Translations under genes and position numbers: made by a program
Assembly (NCBI GenBank): GCA_002314635.1
Contig: DCGQ01000007.1
Span: forward strand, 1-34,524
DNA from: Clostridiales bacterium UBA1774
GTDB taxonomy: Bacteria > Bacillota > Clostridia > Oscillospirales > Oscillospiraceae
Reading direction: 5' to 3'
DNA: 34,524 nt
Notes under the pieces: generated by a model
What the model was told of the DNA's origin: nothing
What the model saw: the letters and a program-made list of their open reading frames with translations, nothing else
The model's database searches: none
Shown: piece after piece, positions 14,009-22,128 of the stretch
Layout: each line of letters opens with the position of its first letter
Position numbering within the stretch: position 1 is the stretch's first letter

Positions 14009-16594
14009 TCACGCCGCAGCATCCTCCGCGGCAGTCTGTTGTCCGTCAGCTTCCCCGTCAGCGCCGTTTTCCGCCGAAGCTGCCGGTTCTGAAACGGGAG
14101 CCGGTTCCTCCGCTGCTTCCGTTTCATCCGGTTCCGCACCCGCTTCTTCCATCTCCGCCTCTGCGATTGCCGAGCGGAACAGCTCGTCAAACACATCCCT
14201 GTGCCAGTCAAAGGTTCGGGAGACCCAGCCGCCGGTCAGCAGGTTAAATTCACCCGCAAGCCGGGTAAACTGCGTCAGCGCGGAATAAAGGCTGATGCGG
14301 CTCATGGCCTCCTCGTTCATGGCCTCAAACCACGCCGTCCTGGAAGCCAGCTCCATGGAATAGGCTCCGGTCATGCTTCTGGTATTCGCTTCCGCGGTTT
14401 TGCAGCGCGTCATCGCCAGATTGACCTCGTTGTACGCGTCCTGCAAATCCAGAAGGCCCGTTTTCACCGCATTCTCCACTTCTGCGGCATCTATCTCGCT
14501 GCCGATGGCCTGTGCATACGCCACGGCAGCCAGTGCCAGCGAGCTCACATCCTGTTCCGCAGGATTAAAGAGCAGCGGCAGTTCCTCCAGCGCATATTCG
14601 CCGGGGTTTTCCGCACCGGCGCTTTCTGCCAGCAGCTCCGTGCGTTTGATCGCAATTCGGCACGCTTCCATTTCGGCTTCAAGCTCCGTCTGCTTCTGTT
14701 CCAGCGCTTCCGCAGATTCCGAAGAGCCAACGTCCCCGGCCTGTGCCGCCTTTGCATCCGCCAGCAGCACGGCGCTCCGCTGCGCTGCCTCATTCAGAAG
14801 GCTCAGACGCTGGTTCTGGTTCCAGTAGTCCAGCAGGATCTCGACCATACGGACGGCCTGTTCCGGCTCCGTGATTCCGGCTAAGGCTTCCGCTGTGCTT
14901 CTGTCGCCGAAGGCGGTGCCTTTGCTGACCGTTGTACCTTCGATACCCAGCATGGTGTCCATGGCATACAGCAGTTTTGCGGAATCCCCGTTCGCGTCGC
15001 CTGCCGGTTCGTCCGTCGAAGGCTCCGGTACGGCATCCGGCAGCTCCCAGATGACCAGTATGGCCTGTTCCCGGTTTTCATCCCCGTACAGGATCCGAAT
15101 CTGCCGCCCGTCCTGCAGGGCGCTTTCGGCCGGATAGGTTCCATCCGCCGCATTCACGCCCGTCTGTCGGGTGTACGTCTGTTCGGAAGGCTCCGCCGCC
15201 AGAAGAAGTGCTTCGGTATGAGCCATGCCGGGCAGGATCGCCACCCAGTCTCCCTTTTCCGGGGCAGAAAGGCAGAGCTGAATCACACGTGAATCCGAAT
15301 CCTCGGAACGACAGGTACAAACCGCCGTCAGTCCCAGCTCCTCCGCAATGATCCGGAAGGTATCCCCATCGCTTACGTTTCTGACGCTTCCTTCCCCAAA
15401 TGCGGAACGAAGCTCCTCTGCGGAATAGTCCAGAAGACTGTTTCCGTCGATGGTGCCGCCGCAAAACGGCCCTTCATACAGCACCTTCCCGGTTTTATCG
15501 GTAATGGTTCCGTAGCCGGAAGGCACATCATTTTCCCATTCCCCGCAGTAATACAGGATGCCGTTCTTTTTCCACTGCACATTCCCGGTCGGCTTCCCAT
15601 TCAGGAAGGATGCCTCCAGCTGTCCCCCGTCTTCCAGATACTGAACACCCGCGCCGCTGTATTCTCCCGCTTCATAACTGCCGCTGTAGATTTTTCTTCC
15701 GGTTTCATCGAATGAAGTGCCGCTGCCCTCCGCCTGTCCCGACAGGAACTGTCCCTGATAGGCAGGTTTTCCGGAAGAATGGTAAAGGGTTCCGGTTCCT
15801 TCCGGAACGCCGATGTGAAAGTTTCCTTCGTAGTACAGAACGCCGTCCCGATACAGCTTTCCGTGCCCTTCATACAGGTCATCGGCGAACTGACCTTCAT
15901 ACACCCGGACGCCGTCCTGATACGCCGTCCCGTTTCCGGAACGCAGGCCGTCCTCGTACTGTCCTTCATAGCTCAGATATTCGTTTTCGAAGGATTTGCC
16001 GCGGCCGTTATACAGGCCCGCTTCAAACTGTCCTTCGTAGACCAGAACCCCGTTCCGGTACTCTTTCCCGCTGCCGCTGCGCGCTCCGTCCCGGAACTGT
16101 CCTTCATAAACGATGGTTCCGTTCTGATCGTACAGTCGGCCTTCTCCCTGCTTCATTCCTTCTTCCAGCCGTCCGGCGTATCGTGGGATGGTCTTTTTCT
16201 CATCGGAATACAGGATCACACGCCCGCTCCAGTCCTCAGTCCGTTCGTCCTGTTCATAGAAACGGGCCGTCAGAAAATGGCTGAGGACAAAGGGCCATAC
16301 CACGAAATACAAAATCAGTCCGATGGCGGCGCAGAGCAGCAGGATCCGGATGATCAGCGCCTTGGAAATATAAAGCTTCCCGGTCTCCACATAGTCCGAA
16401 CGACTGGTGGGCTTCTGTGCGGCGGATACCACTTCCTGCAGAGAGGATGAAGCGACACGGGTAGCATGTCGCGAGAAATTCGTCAGCCGGCGAAGCATGG
16501 ATGTGATTCCCATGATCCTTCTGGAAAAGAAGGCGCGAACGGTTCGCAGGAATACGCCGATTGACCGGGTCAGTTGATGCAAAAAGAAGCTCAA
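14009..16594 (-). CDS. Membrane-anchored MORN-repeat protein
   Basis: 861 residues. A basic, amphipathic N-terminus (1-75) and a long membrane helix (about 79-107, ending PFVLSHFL) precede ten full and one partial MORN repeats at about 138-385, many opening with YEGQF and with a G-x-G near the middle. A mixed alpha/beta region (386-510) follows, then a long helical part with Ala/Glu-rich coiled-coil stretches (about 550-800) and an acidic Ala/Glu tail. MORN repeats bind membranes or proteins and often position assemblies. Inside a CIS operon this is a candidate docking platform or baseplate anchor; that is inference. It begins at a TTG with GGGGAGG seven bases before it; the first in-frame ATG is 27 codons later and would remove the basic segment. 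Confidence 0.85.
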   Translation of the reverse strand: MSFFLHQLTRSIGVFLRTVRAFFSRRIMGITSMLRRLTNFSRHATRVASSSLQEVVSAAQKPTSRSDYVETGKLYISKALIIRILLLCAAIGLILYFVVWPFVLSHFLTARFYEQDERTEDWSGRVILYSDEKKTIPRYAGRLEEGMKQGEGRLYDQNGTIVYEGQFRDGARSGSGKEYRNGVLVYEGQFEAGLYNGRGKSFENEYLSYEGQYEDGLRSGNGTAYQDGVRVYEGQFADDLYEGHGKLYRDGVLYYEGNFHIGVPEGTGTLYHSSGKPAYQGQFLSGQAEGSGTSFDETGRKIYSGSYEAGEYSGAGVQYLEDGGQLEASFLNGKPTGNVQWKKNGILYYCGEWENDVPSGYGTITDKTGKVLYEGPFCGGTIDGNSLLDYSAEELRSAFGEGSVRNVSDGDTFRIIAEELGLTAVCTCRSEDSDSRVIQLCLSAPEKGDWVAILPGMAHTEALLLAAEPSEQTYTRQTGVNAADGTYPAESALQDGRQIRILYGDENREQAILVIWELPDAVPEPSTDEPAGDANGDSAKLLYAMDTMLGIEGTTVSKGTAFGDRSTAEALAGITEPEQAVRMVEILLDYWNQNQRLSLLNEAAQRSAVLLADAKAAQAGDVGSSESAEALEQKQTELEAEMEACRIAIKRTELLAESAGAENPGEYALEELPLLFNPAEQDVSSLALAAVAYAQAIGSEIDAAEVENAVKTGLLDLQDAYNEVNLAMTRCKTAEANTRSMTGAYSMELASRTAWFEAMNEEAMSRISLYSALTQFTRLAGEFNLLTGGWVSRTFDWHRDVFDELFRSAIAEAEMEEAGAEPDETEAAEEPAPVSEPAASAENGADGEADGQQTAAEDAAA
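15440..16183 (-). repeat. Tandem MORN repeats (ten full, one partial)
   Basis: The coding DNA repeats every 69-72 bases (23-24 residues). The consensus is Y-E-G-Q-F, then three to six residues, a G, then G-x-G, K/T, and a short hydrophobic stretch. The first five are the most regular; the ninth loses its YEG opening and the eleventh is cut short at about residue 384. Confidence 0.85.
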
Positions 16595-16600
16595 AGATAA

Positions 16601-16608
16601 TCCTCCCC
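16601..16608 (-). promoter_or_regulatory. Ribosome binding site supporting a TTG start
   Basis: GGGGAGGA lies seven bases ahead of TTG at 16592-16594. No ATG is nearby in this frame, so it fixes the start of the MORN protein. Confidence 0.7.
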
Positions 16609-16635
16609 AAACACGAAGCGTACCGGAAATTCAGA

Positions 16636-16986
16636 TCAACGCAGACGGAATACCAGCAATCCGGACTGCATCAGTGCATACACCAGCAGAACTGCGAATA
16701 ACACGCAAAGCAGAGCCAGCAGATTTCTGCGGTACCGGCGCTGCCGGTATTCCTCCGTTCTGGTATATGGCTGCAGCGGCGAACGGCGCACATATCCGTC
16801 CGGGTACCGAATCGGTTCCTGCTCCGCTTTTTCGGCTGCGGGGGCGGAAGCTGCTCTATCGGGATTCCGGTACCCTTCGCAAAGCCGCCCGATCAGGCTG
16901 TCCCGGTTCTGCTGCGTTTCGTTTCCCGCACCGGTCTGGTTCTCCTGCTGCGCATCGTGCAGCCGTAACAGTTCCTTCCATGCCAT
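16636..16986 (-). CDS. Small single-pass membrane protein, cytoplasmic N-terminus
   Basis: 116 residues from the chosen ATG. The first 85 residues are polar and Gln/Glu/Arg/Pro-rich, probably flexible. A basic patch (RQRRYRR) is followed by one membrane helix (about 88-106, LLALLCVLFAVLLVYALM) and only a few residues after it, so it would sit as a tail-anchored or type II protein with most of its length in the cytoplasm. AAAAGGAG nine bases upstream picks this ATG over one 14 codons earlier that overlaps the cyclase-like gene. The start lies five bases after that gene's stop. Function is unknown; with the MORN protein it may form a membrane attachment for the injection machine. Confidence 0.75.
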   Translation of the reverse strand: MAWKELLRLHDAQQENQTGAGNETQQNRDSLIGRLCEGYRNPDRAASAPAAEKAEQEPIRYPDGYVRRSPLQPYTRTEEYRQRRYRRNLLALLCVLFAVLLVYALMQSGLLVFRLR

Positions 16987-16991
16987 CCCGG

Positions 16992-19574
16992 TCAGCTCCT
17001 TTTCATGCCATCCGAATTGAGCAGACACTGCTGCGTCGGGTCATGCTCCAGCCGGTCGGCCAGATACAGGTAGTAGATTGCACCGCCGTCCTGCGGATTG
17101 TCGTGTGCCAGCTTCAGGAATATGTGCTTTGCGGCGGCAGCGTCTCCTGCATAGAGATCGTATACGCCCTCGGAAAACTCCTGCATGGTACCGGCCTTGC
17201 CGCGGCGGACGCCGTACTCGTCCCCGTCAAACACCTCATAAACACGAACCGGCCGGTTTCCTACGGCGCATTTTCCCATATAGCGGTTTCCGTAATCCTG
17301 CCGCTCCGAAATGATGGCTTCCGTGCAGAGGATGCCCGCATTGAGCCGGTCACACAGCCGGATCAGCTCCTGCACCGTGGACAGGCTGGTAGATATGGTT
17401 GTCGGCTCCATCTGGGAATTATCGCCCACGATGCCCAGCATCACATCGCCCTTGTCCAGCGCGATCCGCAGCGCAGCGCAGGGAAGCCCGCTCTGCTGAC
17501 GCTGTTCGTTGAAGGAAAGCACCTCCTGCTGAATGGCCACAGCCGTGCTGATGGCTTCGGAGCCATCGTCCATGACCACATCATATCCGTTGTAGGCATA
17601 GTGGAAAACGGTTCCGTTTTTCCGCCCCACGATGGAAGCAGTCCGTTCAATGACCTCGTTTACACTGTCAAACAGCAGTCGGCTGTTGCCGATATCCGTG
17701 TACAGCGATTCCCGGAAGGTAAACGAAACCGTCATCACCGCCATGCGCCGTGCGGCATAGGTGCTTTTATCCACTTCCTGAATGTTCTTTTTCCCCAGCA
17801 GCGCCAGCACCTTTTCCGGTACAAACCGCCGATAGGAAAACTCGATCAGCTTTCGTTCCTCATTCTGGCTGTGCATGGAGACACTGAGGGAGTTTACAAT
17901 GCTGGCCATTGTCTCCAGCTCGTCCCCGCTGTGCAGATTCAGCCGCTCGGGAACCGAACCCTGCGAAATGCTTTCCATTTTCCGCGAGATTCGACGCACA
18001 TTTCTGCTGATCAGCAGCAGAATCAGAATCGAGAGACCCACGGAGATTGCAAAACCGATCAGCATCATATTGTAGAACTGCACGATATCGGCACCCTGCG
18101 GGTTTTCCATACAGATACTCAGGCAGCTGTCCGAGTAGGCCAGCGCGGCCTGCAGCACATTGCCCCGCAGCCTGCACACCAGCTTTCCCTGTACCAGAGC
18201 CAGATCGGCCAGTTCGGAATCAAACCCGTTCAGGGTCACGGCCAGCCGCCCGTCCGTGGTTTTCCATGCTCCGTTCATCTGCTCGGCACGAATCACACGG
18301 ACATTCCGCGTCCCGTCCGTCTCCTGTCCGTCCAGCATCCGGCCCACATCCTTTGCGATGCTTTCGGTTCGCAGACGGCTTTCGGCATTTGCAGAACGCA
18401 GGGCATAGCTGAGAATCGTCTCGTTCTGCTGCAGCGCCGCGCTTTTCTGTGCCGGTTCGAACCAGCCGAAGTGGATCACCGTAATGCAGAGAAGCGACAG
18501 GGTGATCAGCTCCGCGCCGCGGAACACCACCAGCGGGGCATAGCCTCGTCTCATGCCGCAAAGCAGAAACCAAAGAACTGCGGCTGCCAACAGCGCAAAC
18601 AGTCCGTATTTTGCAAGGCCCCATCCCGCCTGAAGTCCGGTGGGACGCAGAATGCCCGTAAGCTCCTGCATTCCCTCGGCCTGAGCCAGCATCAGCCATG
18701 TGCCGTCCAGCAGCATCAGCACGCTCTCGTCCCGGGTCAGCGCAATGGAGGTCATATTCCGAACTGCGCCGCACCACTTCGTATCCAGATTGAACAGCCG
18801 ATAGGAGGTATTGAAGGCGGCTTCCGTAAAGCACAGCGTCAGTTCGGAAGCGTCGATATAGTACCAGCCGCTTCTGCCCTGAGTCAGGCAGGTGACAGCC
18901 TGTCCTTCATCGATTTTCCCCGCGCGTTTGTCATTCATGGACAGGAAGCCTTTTCCGCCGTACAGGATCTTACCGTCCTTGAAGGACAGAACGCTGAGCG
19001 CGTTTTCCGCGTTTCCCGTTCCTTTCGCTTCCAGCCCCCCGCTGTCGCTGCACGCATAGCTTTTTGTTCTGCCATCAGTACAGACGGCGAAGGACATTTC
19101 CCCGTCCTCATAATTCAGTTCCGAAAGATAGGTGTGCGCCGTCCGCTCCGCAAACGAAGCACCGCTGCAGGTCAATGTCAGCAGCTTTTCCGGTTCCGCA
19201 TTGTCACACAGCCGGAATAAGTACAGTTCATTTCCGTTCGGCCCGTACAGTCCCAGATAGGAAAGTCCCTCCCGGACCGGCAGCAGCCGCGTAATCGTGC
19301 CGTTGGCTGCCGTTTCCGGCAGCTGCACGGTCTGTTCGGAAAGCAATGTGCCGTCGGTGGTGAAATAGCGCAGCACCACTGCTCCGTCCCTCCATCCCGC
19401 AGCGGCGGCAGTCCTGCCGATTCCCACACCGATGCTCTGCCATTCATAGGCTTCCGAAACGCCCTGCAGCACATTTCTGTTCTCTCTGAGGGGTTGTTCC
19501 GCAGCCAGAAGGAAAACACAGGCGGACAGCAGGAGCATCATGAAGAAAAACAACCAGCTTTTTCGGATATTCAT
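16992..19574 (-). CDS. Multi-pass receptor with HAMP and degenerate class III cyclase domain
   Basis: 860 residues. An N-terminal hydrophobic segment (6-24) contains LSAC, a possible lipobox. A beta-rich extracytoplasmic region (30-315) of propeller-like character follows, then membrane helices at about 321-340 and 355-371, a second extracytoplasmic domain (375-500), a helix at 503-523, HAMP (524-575) and a class III cyclase-like domain (about 578-785). The cyclase entry YRRFVPEKVLALLGKK is a strong family signature. The catalytic core is eroded: the first metal Asp position is Ser617 (MTVSFTF), the second may survive as Asp665 (YNGYDVVM), and the IGDxVN region reads ISTSLSTVQ. It probably senses a signal without making cAMP. 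A short C-terminal helical TPR-like tail follows (about 800-845). ATGA overlap with the preceding gene indicates coupling. Confidence 0.87.
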   Translation of the reverse strand: MNIRKSWLFFFMMLLLSACVFLLAAEQPLRENRNVLQGVSEAYEWQSIGVGIGRTAAAAGWRDGAVVLRYFTTDGTLLSEQTVQLPETAANGTITRLLPVREGLSYLGLYGPNGNELYLFRLCDNAEPEKLLTLTCSGASFAERTAHTYLSELNYEDGEMSFAVCTDGRTKSYACSDSGGLEAKGTGNAENALSVLSFKDGKILYGGKGFLSMNDKRAGKIDEGQAVTCLTQGRSGWYYIDASELTLCFTEAAFNTSYRLFNLDTKWCGAVRNMTSIALTRDESVLMLLDGTWLMLAQAEGMQELTGILRPTGLQAGWGLAKYGLFALLAAAVLWFLLCGMRRGYAPLVVFRGAELITLSLLCITVIHFGWFEPAQKSAALQQNETILSYALRSANAESRLRTESIAKDVGRMLDGQETDGTRNVRVIRAEQMNGAWKTTDGRLAVTLNGFDSELADLALVQGKLVCRLRGNVLQAALAYSDSCLSICMENPQGADIVQFYNMMLIGFAISVGLSILILLLISRNVRRISRKMESISQGSVPERLNLHSGDELETMASIVNSLSVSMHSQNEERKLIEFSYRRFVPEKVLALLGKKNIQEVDKSTYAARRMAVMTVSFTFRESLYTDIGNSRLLFDSVNEVIERTASIVGRKNGTVFHYAYNGYDVVMDDGSEAISTAVAIQQEVLSFNEQRQQSGLPCAALRIALDKGDVMLGIVGDNSQMEPTTISTSLSTVQELIRLCDRLNAGILCTEAIISERQDYGNRYMGKCAVGNRPVRVYEVFDGDEYGVRRGKAGTMQEFSEGVYDLYAGDAAAAKHIFLKLAHDNPQDGGAIYYLYLADRLEHDPTQQCLLNSDGMKRS
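16996..17003 (-). promoter_or_regulatory. Ribosome binding site deciding the start of the small membrane protein
   Basis: AAAAGGAG ends nine bases before the ATG at 16984-16986; the earlier in-frame ATG at 17026-17028 lies inside the upstream gene and has no comparable site. Confidence 0.7.
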
Positions 19575-20308
19575 TTCAGCCCTCCCTGTATATTCCTCCG
19601 GCGGAATGCACGCCGCAGCAGGATCAATCCCCGTCTGAGGACACTCTTCTGCTCAAATGCTTCCCGTTCCCTGCGGATTTCCGGCTCCGCTTTTCGCCAG
19701 AGTCCGTAAAGCATCACCACATTGTGAAGTATTCCTTCCTCCAGCTGCCGGTGAAAGCGTTCCTCCGCTTCGCCGGTAAAAAGCGTTTCGGGCAGGATCT
19801 TTCTGATCTGGTCCGCTGCAAGCAGCGCAGCCTCCCGCTGGTTCATATCCTCCATCGGCAGCAGCATCCACCGGATCCGGACGTTTCTGCCCGGTCGGTC
19901 AAACAGCAGGTTATCCGACAGCATGGCCGCGCAGGCCACTTCCGCAGGCAGATTTGCCAGACTCAGGGCCCGATGCAGCACCCGCTCCGCATAGTCCAGT
20001 CTGTCCTGCCAGTCCCAATGGTCGCCGCAGTAAAACAGACTGTCGATGGTCTCCCCCTCGCACCGGTCGAACACAACTGCCAGCGTTCCCTGTTCCAGAA
20101 ACATCCCTCGAAAGGCAGGGCAGTCCTCTTTCCGAATCTTCGTGCAGATTCGCGCATACCGGTGCAGCAGTTCTCCCTCATACAGATTGATGAGACAGGA
20201 GGGCGTTTCCCGATCTGTGATGTCTACCGCTTCCAGCAGCGCATAGCCGGGTTGTGCGGCCAGAACCCGCACGACCTTATAGCGTTCCCGAATCAGCAGT
20301 GATTCCAT
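19571..20308 (-). CDS. Putative pseudokinase (degenerate Ser/Thr kinase fold)
   Basis: 245 residues from the chosen ATG, soluble. The N-terminal part follows a bacterial Ser/Thr kinase N-lobe: RERYKVVRVLA, GYALLEAVDITD, then a strand (SCLINLYE) where the ATP-binding Lys is expected, and a hinge-like strand AVVFDRCEGETIDSLF (77-92). A C-lobe helix follows (DRLDYAERVLHRALSLANLP), then MLSDNLLFD (129-137), which resembles the catalytic-loop D-x-x-x-x-N-I-L-L-D but without the HRD, and VRIRWMLLP where DFG should be. No glycine-rich loop is present. If the fold is right, it is a catalytically dead kinase, perhaps a phosphopeptide- or partner-binding switch for the next gene's receptor, to which it is joined by an ATGA overlap. 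The basic C-terminus (about 212-240) could touch membrane or nucleic acid. The fold call is tentative. Confidence 0.72.
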   Translation of the reverse strand: MESLLIRERYKVVRVLAAQPGYALLEAVDITDRETPSCLINLYEGELLHRYARICTKIRKEDCPAFRGMFLEQGTLAVVFDRCEGETIDSLFYCGDHWDWQDRLDYAERVLHRALSLANLPAEVACAAMLSDNLLFDRPGRNVRIRWMLLPMEDMNQREAALLAADQIRKILPETLFTGEAEERFHRQLEEGILHNVVMLYGLWRKAEPEIRREREAFEQKSVLRRGLILLRRAFRRRNIQGGLK

Positions 20309-20314
20309 TCGCGT

Positions 20315-20324
20315 CCTCCCTCCC
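20315..20324 (-). promoter_or_regulatory. Ribosome binding site deciding the start of the pseudokinase-like gene
   Basis: GGGAGGGAGG lies six bases ahead of the ATG at 20306-20308, favouring it over the in-frame TTG at 20333-20335. Confidence 0.65.
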
Positions 20325-20346
20325 GGCTTTTTCAAAGCTGGACCTG

Positions 20347-22128
20347 TTATTCGACGATGACAAATGCACTGACGGCAATGCTCTCGTCCGCGCTGCTGAC
20401 TGCCGTGATTTCATAAGTACCCGGCAGCTCCGGGGCCTGATAAATGCCGTTATAGTCGATCACGCCGCCGTTTTCCTCTTTTACGGCCCAACGCACGCTC
20501 TGGTCCTCGCTGCCCGTGACTTCCGCCTTGAAGCAGACCGTGCCGCGGGGCTTCACATGGGTAAACTCCGGCGTAACGGTAAGACTGATGCGGCGCTGTG
20601 CCAGAATCCGGCTGGTATCCCGTTCCGGCTTCTGGGCGAAATAATGTACGGTGATGCGATTCCCGTCCACCATGTCATGCAGCCAAAGTCCGATCCGCAT
20701 AGTGCCCCGATGGGGATAGACCACCGCTGCGGTCTCCACCCAGGGCACATCCACCTTCAGCTTACTCTTGACGAAAATCTCGCTGTTGCCAAAGCACAGT
20801 GCGGCTTCATCGGCGCTGCTGCGATCGGCAAACTCTACGCTGAGACGCACATCCACCGTACCCGGCCCCAGTCCGTGGGGGATCTCCTCCGAATAGACCT
20901 TGCTGTTCACCCGCAGGCCGCCGGGCAGCGTCATCTCCACCGTCCCGTGGCTGACCGCGTAGTCATACTGTTCCGGGGACGGAATGCCGAAATCAAAATG
21001 CAGCGAGCCGGTGGACGGCTGATAGTTTGCCTTAACATCCGGCTTCTGCCAGTATTCCAGAGAACGCACCGAGGTGGTGACGGTTCTGGGGCCTCCGTCG
21101 CCGGTATACCCGTTCTCCTGTGAAATGCGCTGGGCAAAGGGCAGATTCGTCACCGACACCAGAAACATACTGCCTGCGGACTGCAAAAGCTCCAGCTTGG
21201 CCAGATAAATGGGAATGTCCCGCCCCTTCAGATGTTTTTCCAGATTATCGGTCAGCCGCTGCCGTTCTGCCAGCTCATAGCTGTCCTTGCAGATGGTGCT
21301 TTTTGCGCCGACCTCCACATAGTTTTTGTAGCGATGGCTGCCCAGTTCCAGATCGATCTCTCCACCCTGCGGCAGGAGCGCACTTTGCAGGCCGCTCATC
21401 TGCCGTGCTTTCAGCCGGAAGCTCACCGGATAGACGCGGCGCTTTTCCTCCGGGCTCTCGCTGAATTTCAGGTGGATATTACCGTCCTCGGTATCCGCAA
21501 AGCCGCTGCTGCCGCTCAGCTCAAAATAGACCGGCGGCGTTTTTTCGTTCTTGATCACCAGCAGCTCCACCACGAACTCTTTGCCCGCGCAGACCGCTTC
21601 CGGCACGGAAAGCACCAGAGTGATCTGGTCGCTGGTGTAGAGCATGGATACATTGTCCTTCCCCGATGCCTCCAGAAGCGCCCGGTACTCCGGTTCCTGT
21701 GCGGTGAGGTAAAGTCTTGCGCCTTCCCGCGTGATGTTATACTGGCGATTGTCTCCCGATGCGGCGCCTACGGCGTTGACCGGCTCGATCTCGGTCTCCT
21801 GATAGCTCAGGCAAAGATACGCGCTGTCCTTCCCGGTCAGCGTCTCATGTCCCTCGATCATCCGGAGTTTTCTCATGAGCGGTTCCTCGATGGTCACCAT
21901 ATGCCCAAGGTAATCAATCGCCATGCCGCTTTCAATCAGAAGCGTGGAATCGTCACTGGCGCTGACGCCGAGACCGCAGACCACACCGGCGCCGTAAGCA
22001 AGCCGGTTCATCAGCTGTGCAGAGTTCCTGACATACTTCTGTTCGATATCAAATTCCCGCACCGTCAAAAGCTTGCCGTAGAAATAGCGGTTTCGCTCCA
22101 ACGGGAAAAAATCCGAATTACCGCTCAT
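20347..22128 (-). CDS. CIS baseplate-associated protein with FYGKLL N-terminus and C-terminal Ig-like domain
   Basis: 593 residues from the chosen ATG. The N-terminus (RNRYFYGKLLTVREFDIEQ, then NRLAYGAGVVCGLGV) is a recurrent signature of proteins in CIS clusters of other bacteria (recalled, not searched). The middle (about 150-500) is strand-rich. The last 80 residues (from about 513) form a bacterial Ig-like domain ending in YEITAVSSADESIAVSAFV, with the GTYEITA motif typical of such repeats. No membrane segment. The Ig domain suggests surface exposure or binding to a receptor or partner, so it may be a peripheral baseplate or fibre-like adaptor. It overlaps the gpI-like gene by 11 bases. 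Confidence 0.78.
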   Translation of the reverse strand: MSGNSDFFPLERNRYFYGKLLTVREFDIEQKYVRNSAQLMNRLAYGAGVVCGLGVSASDDSTLLIESGMAIDYLGHMVTIEEPLMRKLRMIEGHETLTGKDSAYLCLSYQETEIEPVNAVGAASGDNRQYNITREGARLYLTAQEPEYRALLEASGKDNVSMLYTSDQITLVLSVPEAVCAGKEFVVELLVIKNEKTPPVYFELSGSSGFADTEDGNIHLKFSESPEEKRRVYPVSFRLKARQMSGLQSALLPQGGEIDLELGSHRYKNYVEVGAKSTICKDSYELAERQRLTDNLEKHLKGRDIPIYLAKLELLQSAGSMFLVSVTNLPFAQRISQENGYTGDGGPRTVTTSVRSLEYWQKPDVKANYQPSTGSLHFDFGIPSPEQYDYAVSHGTVEMTLPGGLRVNSKVYSEEIPHGLGPGTVDVRLSVEFADRSSADEAALCFGNSEIFVKSKLKVDVPWVETAAVVYPHRGTMRIGLWLHDMVDGNRITVHYFAQKPERDTSRILAQRRISLTVTPEFTHVKPRGTVCFKAEVTGSEDQSVRWAVKEENGGVIDYNGIYQAPELPGTYEITAVSSADESIAVSAFVIVE

